Source: Maratus speciosus (lineage: Eukaryota > Arthropoda > Arachnida > Araneae > Salticidae). From it: a DNA stretch of 64,000 nucleotides. The stretch is from the NCBI GenBank assembly GCA_963932465.1, contig OZ010799.1:279851083-279915082 (forward strand), written 5' to 3'. Positions 57,581 to 64,000 of this stretch are shown here, piece by piece (positions within the stretch are counted from its first letter, which is position 1; each line of letters begins with the position of its first letter). The notes beneath the pieces are model-generated. The model did no database searches and was not told where the DNA came from. It saw only the letters and a program-made list of their open reading frames with translations. The translations under genes were made by a program, and so were the position numbers.

Positions 57581-57635
57581 TAGGAAGAAATTTAATTACA
57601 GAAAAAAGAAGCATATAGCCGAAATTAAATATGAT

Positions 57636-57900
57636 AAAAAAAAAAAAAAAAAAAAAAAAACACAGCTCTGGTACAATTATATGAAGAAGGAACCATCCAA
57701 ATATATTTCAATACATATAAGATACTTTTTTCACTCTAGTCTGTATTTTCCATCCATTCTAAGAAAAATCAAAGCGATAGTAATACGTAAACAATATGTA
57801 ACGATGCGGCATTTAATTTAGTAAACTTATGGCTCGAGTTACTCAATGGTTACGAAAATAGAAATAGATATCCAAGTAAAAAAAAAAAAAAAAAAAAAAA
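57636..57900. repeat. Two poly-A tracts
   Basis: A25 at 57636-57660 and A23 at 57878-57900. Lysine-rich frames that run through them are artefacts. No retroposon body was identified upstream of either. Confidence 0.8.
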
Positions 57901-58099
57901 GTAACGTGCGTAACATGAAATGCTACGTGAAAAATAGAATGATGGTATTTCAAACCATTTATAGACCATACAATTTTAGAATATTTTTTGTTACTTGTTT
58001 TGAAAATGACACGGGTAGCGTCGAAACTTGTAAACAGTCGAATAAAACTATTTTTACTCGTTTTTTAAGCTTTAATATTTTAAAAATAAAAGTAAAATA

Positions 58100-58310
58100 G
58101 TATCTAATTAACTTTTAAAAAATAGTATCTAATGAACTTTTGTTTTCTAATTAGATCACGTGTTTAAAAACTTTTCCATTCCTAATGAATGCTTCAAAAA
58201 TTTTCAAAATAACAAACTTAATTCTAGAATAGAAATTCAAGAAAGCAGTTTCTAATCCGTGCACGTAATCCAATTAGTAAGAGTTGTAAGTTGTTAATAA
58301 TAAAGGTATT
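58100..58310. repeat. R1 foldback family copy
   Basis: 'ttttctaattagatcacgtg' and the mirror 'cacgtaatccaattagtaag' define the arms, with 'cttttccattcctaatgaatg' between, as in the 48.2-kb copy. Confidence 0.6.
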
Positions 58311-58663
58311 TTGTTATGAATATTTGTCAAAGAATGGCAAGAAAAATTATTTATTAGAAATAAATTTAAATTCTTGCTGCGTCTGTACAATTATCATGTG
58401 CAGTGAAAAGAGGTGGGTATTTATGAATTCCTTTTTAGCAACCCGAGACAGACAAAAAGTTTTATAATTTTCTAAGTTCTTTTGGTAGTTTTAATGTAAT
58501 TTAGGATAAATGATTACTTCCTATCTGGTTGATTTCTGCATTAATATTGCTAAAATTTGTCATAAGAGATCATAAATTATTTTTTTAAACAAATTTTAGT
58601 ACATTTCAGTTATAAATATTTAAGTTTTTTTTTTTTTTTCGATATGAAGCGCCCATAATACTA

Positions 58664-58790
58664 CACTGTAAAATAAAAAAACTGACTGAAAAACGGAGAT
58701 TCTACTGGTAATCTAGACGCCAGTACTATTTCCGTATTTTTACGGAAATTTTTCCGTTTTTCCGAAAAATTTACATTTTTATACACATAG
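58664..58790. mobile_element. Partial MITE with CACTGTAAAAT end
   Basis: TA then CACTGTAAAATAAAAAAACTG at 58664 resembles the ends of the 51.25-kb MITE and the 52.2-kb element. The rest has palindromic 'tttccgtatttttacggaaa' and a weak right end near 'atacacatag'. Confidence 0.4.
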
Positions 58791-59067
58791 TAATATTTGG
58801 AAAGAACTAAAATAGTGTTAGGAACGCATCATATGAAAAAAAGAATCAAAAGGTTATACATTCATACTCATAAATTAACATTTAGTCACTAGAGCAATTC
58901 GTGGTCCAACAATAAAATGAATAGAAGATAATATTTGCAATCGCCATGCAACATGAAATTCTCGAAAGGGCCCGCTACTGCAATAAATAACTATGCGAGA
59001 CGGGTGTCGCGTCAGTTCGTAGCGCAAGATTCGTCACGCGTCATTCATCACACACAATTTGACGCGG

Positions 59068-59204
59068 CGTCAATTCGTCCTGTTGTCAATTCGTCCTTGC
59101 CTCAATTCGTCCTTGCGTCAGTTCGTCCTTGTACAATATTTTCTTCAATTCTAGGAAATATTCTTGGCAGCACTGCTACCGGTATATATTCAAGAATTGA
59201 AGAA
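59068..59204. repeat. 16-bp minisatellite and hairpin
   Basis: About four copies of 'gtcaattcgtccttgc' with small changes (59068-59132). A hairpin follows with perfect arms TTCTTCAATTCT (59141) and AGAATTGAAGAA (59193-59204) around a 40-bp loop. A frame at 58935-59228 includes this but shows only repeated VRP/QFV-type translation. Confidence 0.75.
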
Positions 59205-59420
59205 AGTTCGTTTCTTTTTTCTCTGTGACAAGAAAGGAAATATACGGCAATTTAATAAATTTCCGTTCTTTATTTTTCGTTCTCGTACTGAAAATTTCCG
59301 TAAAATCAAAAAAAGGAGTTTTTTAAAAAATACTTCTCTCATTCTTACTTCTATATATGAGACCGCAAATTTCGAATCGAGCATCCCACAAGGCTATTGA
59401 GCGATTGGCAGAGGGAAGGT

Positions 59421-59767
59421 TTAACCCTTTATCTACTGCATTTATTTTAATGTAATTTTTTTTTTCAGTTACTATAATGAAAATTAAAGAATAAACATAA
59501 AAAATACTCACATGTGAGAAATTTAATTCCTTAGAAGTAAATAATTAAAGTGGTACTTTAAAGTATCGTCAGTACGCTATGACCAAAATGTCGTAACAGA
59601 AAACCCACAAAGTATTTCAAATGGCACTACAAATGCGGCAAAATATTTCAGATTTAATAAGTGTGTAAAATATAGCCTTTTTCTCATTTATAAATAAATT
59701 TTTTGGCAAATACCGGTGCCAATCATTTATTTTACACTTGGAAATGCTTTGCCACTGAAAGGGTTAA
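59421..59767. mobile_element. TTAA MITE, TTAACCCTTTATCTACTG family
   Basis: TTAACCCTTTATCTACTGCA on the left mirrors TTAACCCTTTCAGTGGCAAA on the right, with TTAA at both ends. 'aaataccggtgccaatca' lies near the right end. A related terminus is at 63618-63652. Confidence 0.8.
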
Positions 59768-59874
59768 AAAACTATTTCTTTTTTAGGTTTCGATCTTGTT
59801 AGCAGTCCTTTAGTTAAGCGACGTCTATATTCCACAGACAACATGTTCTCTCGCATCTCCACATATGCAATATA

Positions 59875-60326
59875 CCGGGTGTCCCAAAAAGGACTGACTG
59901 ATTTTAAAATTCAATAACTTCCAAACGGTGACAGATACTAAAAAAATTCTTGCAGGAGGGTTATGCATAAAGTCAAAAGTTTTTTTACAGTGATTTTCGA
60001 TTTTAGTTCGAATTACAAACAATAGATGGCGCTGCGATCAATAGAGGCTAAATTCAGGCTCGATTTTTGGTACTTCGTGGCCCGGATAATACATTTCCAT
60101 CTCCTTTTTCTGCATGGAACAACAGAAAGGACCAAAAATCGAGCCTGTATTTAGCGACTATTGCTTACAGCGCAATCTATTGTTTGTAATTCGAACTAAA
60201 ATCAAAAATCACTGTAATAAAACTTTTGACTTTATGCATAACCCTCCTGCAAGAATTTTTTTAATATCTGTCACCGTTTGGAAGTTATTGAATTTTAAAA
60301 TCAGTCAGTCCTTTTTGGACACCCGG
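59875..60326. mobile_element. Near-perfect foldback MITE, CCGGGTGTCC ends
   Basis: CCGGGTGTCCCAAAAAGGAC at 59875 is mirrored by CCGGGTGTCCAAAAAGGACT at 60326. The arms, about 205 bp each, stay similar through 'acttccaaacggtgacagat', 'cttgcaggagggttatgcat' and 'aatagatggcgctg'. TA flanks both ends. Its transcript would fold into a long hairpin. Confidence 0.92.
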
Positions 60327-60399
60327 TATGAATTTACATATGTCATTCCTAGCATAGCAGAAAAGAGCCGGTGCCACAACTTCTTCAGTTTCCTATCTA

Positions 60400-62883
60400 T
60401 CTATAATAATAAAGAAAGAAGTTTGTGTGTGAGCGAGTGAGTGAGTGTGTCGACTTTGTTCTGAAGAGACCACAGCACGTAGAGCTACAAAATTTGGGGA
60501 AAAGGTACGTCTATGTATGAAGTTTTGCACCTTGAAGCCCGATTTTCAATTTTTTGATTAGATTTTTTTTATTTAATTTTTTATGCGATTTTTAGCGCTT
60601 TTCCAAGTTTTGAGGCGATTTTCCCATATAAGTGAGAAGAATACGGTTTCTGTCTTTTAACCCAATATAGTAAATTTTGTTCTCTTTTCAAAAAAGTTTA
60701 TTCGGAATTCGTGCAGCGATTTTTGAATTTAGCGAATTTTTTATGCAATTATTGAACAGCATTTAATGCATTTCCATACCTATAAGGAGGTTGCCGTAGA
60801 GGGACACAGTTCTGTCACCAAATACTGCCAAGTTTGTCGCCAACTTGGCGGTATATCGCCAAATTTGGCGACCAAAATGAGTCGCCAAAAGTGACGCCAA
60901 CTTGGCGATATCTCTAATATTTCGCCAGATTCCCATAGACTTCCATTGTAAACCAATATGGATTACTTGCTTACAGAAAATCAACAAATTGAGATATTTT
61001 AATTCAACAAAAACTAATATTAATTCATGGGATTATATTAATTCGATTTTTCCACATTAGGAAAAAGAATACGGTTTCTTTCTTTTAACCCAATATAATA
61101 AATTTTGTTCTCTTTTCAAAAAAGTTTATCCGGAATTCGTGCAGCGATTTTTAAATTTTTAGCAAATTTTTTATGCGGATATTGAACAGCGTGTAATGCA
61201 TCTCCATACCTATAAGGAGGGTTACCGTAGGGGGATCCAGTTCTGTCGCCGAATAACGCCAATTTTTTCGCCAACTAGGTGATATATCGCTAAATTTGGC
61301 GACCAAAATTAGTCGCCAAAAGTGACGCCAACTTGGCGATATCTCTAATATTTCGCCAGATTCCAATAGACTTCCATTGTAAACCAATATGGATTACTTG
61401 CTTACAGAAAATCAACAAATTGAGATATTTTAATTCAACAAAAACTAATATTAATTCATGGGATTATATTAATTCGATTTTTCCACATTAGGAAAAAGAA
61501 TACGGTTTCTTTCTTTTAACCCAATATAGTAAATTTTGTTCTCTTTTCAAAAAAGTTTATCCGGAATTCGTGCAGCGATTTTTGAATTTTTAGCAAATAT
61601 TTTATGCGGATATTGAACAGCGTGTAATGCATCCCCATACCTATAAGGAGGGTTACCGTAGGGGTATCCGGTTCTGTCGCCGAATAACGCCAATTTTTTC
61701 GCCAACTAGGTGATATATCGCTAAATTTGGCGACCAAATTTAGTCGCCAAAAGTGACGCCAACTTGGCGATATCTCTAATATTCCGGCAAATTCCCATAG
61801 ACTTCCATTGTAAACCAATATGGATTACTTGCTTGCAGAAAATCAACAAATTGAGATATTTTAATGCAACAAAAACTAATATTAATTTAAGTGATTATAT
61901 TAATTCAATTTTTCCACATTTGGAAAAAGAATACGGTTTCTTTCTTTTAACCCAATATAGTAAATTTTGTTCTCTTTTCAAAAAAGTTTATCCGGAATTA
62001 CTGGAGTGATTTTTGAATTTTTAGCAAATTTTTTATGCGGATATTGAACAGCATGTAATGCATCGCCATACCTATAAGTCGGGTTACCGTAGGGGGGATC
62101 CAGTTCTGTCGCCAAATAACGCCAATTTTGTCGCCAACTTGGTGCTATATCGCCAAATTTGGCGACAAAAGTTAGTCGCCAAAAGTGACGCCAACTTGGT
62201 GATAGCTCTAATATTTCGCCAAATTCCCATAGACTTCCACTGTAAAACAATGGGGTTTACTTGCTTACAGAAAATCAAGAAATTGAGATATTTTAATGTA
62301 ACAAAAACTAATATTAACTTAAGGGATTATATTAATTATATCTAAGGAAGTCGAAATAAATTAATTACGTATAAAAGTAACATGATCTAATGCTTAGCAT
62401 GATTTCCAAAACATAAATTTTAAGAGAGATTCCACAGGTCAAAGGAATTATATTTGAAACTTTTATCCAATTATAGTAAATTTTGACTTTCGTGATTTTT
62501 GAACTTTTTGTGATTTTTAATGCGATTTTTACGTTTTTTCGCGATCTTCTGCAATTTTTTGACATTCCATTTTTGACCTAAAGTACATTCTGCCCTCATT
62601 TCAATAAACATTATTCGGATTTCGTATAGCAATTTTTGAATTTTTCGGGAATTTTGTATGTGATTTTTAGTGTATTTTAGCGATTTGCTACTATTTTTCC
62701 ACATTAGTGAGAGGAATCAACTTGCAATCTTCGAACACAATATATTTATATATTTTTTTTTCTTTTCAAAATTTGAGAAGCGATTTAAAAGTTTTTCGCG
62801 AAATCTTATTGTGATTTTCAGAGCTTTTTCATAATTCCTGCTGTTTTTTGACGTACCCAGGTAACGCCGGGCAAGTTCGCTAG
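60400..62883 (+). mobile_element. Non-autonomous Helitron, plus strand
   Basis: The 5' end A|TCTATAATAATAAAGAAAGA continues into 'agtttgtgtgtgagcgagtg', a usual Helitron start; the start could be four bases earlier (60396). The 3' end is 'aacgccgggcaagttcg' then CTAG|T (62880-62883). Flanking A and T fit an AT target. The body is an array of ~430-bp units. No Rep/helicase frame. Confidence 0.85.
60620..62340. repeat. ~430-bp tandem array, four copies
   Basis: 'tggattacttgcttacagaa' is at about 60958, 61388, 61819 and (variant) 62249, a spacing of 430-431 bp. Each unit has 'ttcttttaacccaatata.ta', 'tgaacagc.t.taatgcat', and a cluster of GCCAA/TTGGCG words around 'cgccaaatttggcgac'. The similar 74-100-codon minus-strand frames in each unit come from this repetition. 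Confidence 0.92.
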
Positions 62884-62955
62884 TAAAAAATAATAATGAA
62901 AAAGAAAAGAAATACTGAGAAAATTATTAGTTCACTACATTTTAGGAATTACATT

Positions 62956-63182
62956 TTAACCTCTTAATTCTCGCTCCCGTCATATTCACGGGCTGTGACT
63001 TTTATTCAGATTATTCAAATTTGTTTGATTCCCACCAGTTTTATACAGAAGTGTAATTGGCTTTATTATGGTACCATTTTACCCGTCATTAAACAAAGCG
63101 AACATTTCTTTTTCAAAAAAGTTGTGCCAATAAGCAATTTGATTTTTTAAACCGTAATTTAATACAACCGTTAAGGGGTTAA
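62956..63182. mobile_element. TTAA MITE, 227 bp
   Basis: TTAACCTCTTAATTCTCGC on the left mirrors TTAACCCCTTAACGGTTG on the right, with TTAA at both ends. Non-coding. Confidence 0.72.
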
Positions 63183-64000
63183 AACAGAGGGAAACGATAG
63201 ATAACTACACAGACGAAAAGTAAACCGGAGTTTTTCTCTAACACCCAGTGAACTGACGGCACTTATACGTACCGCCGAGTAATTCAACTGTTAAATCAAA
63301 TACTTACAACGTTCACATAAAATAGCTAGTCAAATTGTATTCTAAGATCATAATGAACATATGAAAAAAAATCCAACACTTATCTTATATCCTTTACTGT
63401 GTTTGCAGTAATAAAGAGATGAACGTGACAATCTGTACAAAATGTCGGCACAAAACACATCGACTGTTTCAAAAATAATCCCCTTCCTCGCTAAAATAAC
63501 AAACTTAGAACTACTGCTGCCATGTATCCGGATAAAGTGCAGTTAAAAGAGTGTTTTGAAATGTACCATTAGAATATTAGTAATATTCACTATGGGATGA
63601 AAGTTTAAAATGAATTGTACTTAGAAGTACCGTCAGTAGATAAAGGGTTAAAACGAAGGTATGGATTTCTTCAAATGGGGGATTTATAAGGCTTGTTAAA
63701 TTTCTTGTTCAGAAGGCTCGATGTTTTAAACTTTCTTGATGGGACATTTCGTCATTATGAAATAATGGGTGGTATTGTAATACATAGAATATTAGAGAAA
63801 AATTATTACATGTTAGACATATTTTTAATAAGACATATTTGATTGTTAGATGTGAAATATGAATATTATAATTTTAATTAAATTCCAGAAGAAATGATTG
63901 ATTTTTTAAATAAAATCGTTTTTTTAAGTTGATTGAACTACTATATGTTTTTAAAATGCTTTCGTTTAGGATATATTTTGCATGCGAGTATTTTTTAATG
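63183..64000. other. Mostly unassigned end of window
   Basis: Apart from a TTAACCCTTTATCTACTG-family terminus on the minus strand at 63618-63652 ('gtcagtagataaagggttaa'), I see nothing recognisable. The partner end of that MITE was not found. Confidence 0.5.

Noticed and set aside
60763..62278. Four similar minus-strand frames of 74-100 codons (PSWRHFWR motif)
   Set aside because: They recur because the 430-bp unit is tandemly repeated; frames overlap on both strands and the motif comes from GCCAA/TTGGC palindromes.

Overview
The window is AT-rich eukaryotic DNA. I find no intact protein-coding gene, no rRNA and no canonical tRNA gene. It is almost wholly repetitive, with layer upon layer of transposable elements at different stages of decay. 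The mix suggests an animal, most likely an arthropod and possibly a chelicerate: pogo/Tigger, Tc1/mariner and hAT elements, TTAA-targeting MITEs, Helitrons, a tRNA-derived SINE and Penelope-like hammerhead motifs. The taxon is an inference from element types only.

Layout. 1-1.85 kb: a tandem array with a period of about 321 bp. 1.87-3.1 kb: a Tigger fragment and a dispersed repeat. 3.47-6.1 kb: a complete Tigger element with a frameshifted CENP-B/DDE transposase. 6.2-6.5 kb: a SINE on the minus strand with a 15-bp target duplication. 6.9-13.4 kb: an old element holding a Helitron (7400-10203) and two Tc1-like elements (10281-11820, 11826-12644). 13.4-21.1 kb: a dense set of MITEs, including a family with 6-bp target duplications and several TTAA elements, plus a hammerhead-like motif. 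21.6-26.4 kb: a second Tigger copy split by two head-to-tail Helentron-like units. 26.4-36.6 kb: TTAA MITEs, a broken coding-like fragment, an IS630/mariner remnant and a hAT element. 36.6-44.9 kb: a Tigger remnant, a second hammerhead-like motif, two near-identical Tigger-derived elements, and a minus-strand Helitron filled by about 20 copies of a 147-bp repeat. 46.6-48.0 kb: a hAT element with a perfect 8-bp duplication. 48.8-50.2 kb: a 184-bp tandem array. 51.0-55.5 kb: a zinc-finger Tigger element carrying a 3-kb TA-flanked element and a foldback MITE. 55.7-63.2 kb: more TA and TTAA elements and a plus-strand Helitron with a 430-bp internal array.

Nothing here works as a pathway. The content is the record of successive insertions, and the nesting gives relative ages. 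Every transposase reading frame that I recognise is broken or has lost a catalytic or metal-binding residue, so none of the elements looks autonomous. Boundaries given to the base rest on matching terminal repeats and target duplications that can be read directly. Family names rest on motif knowledge and were not checked against a database.
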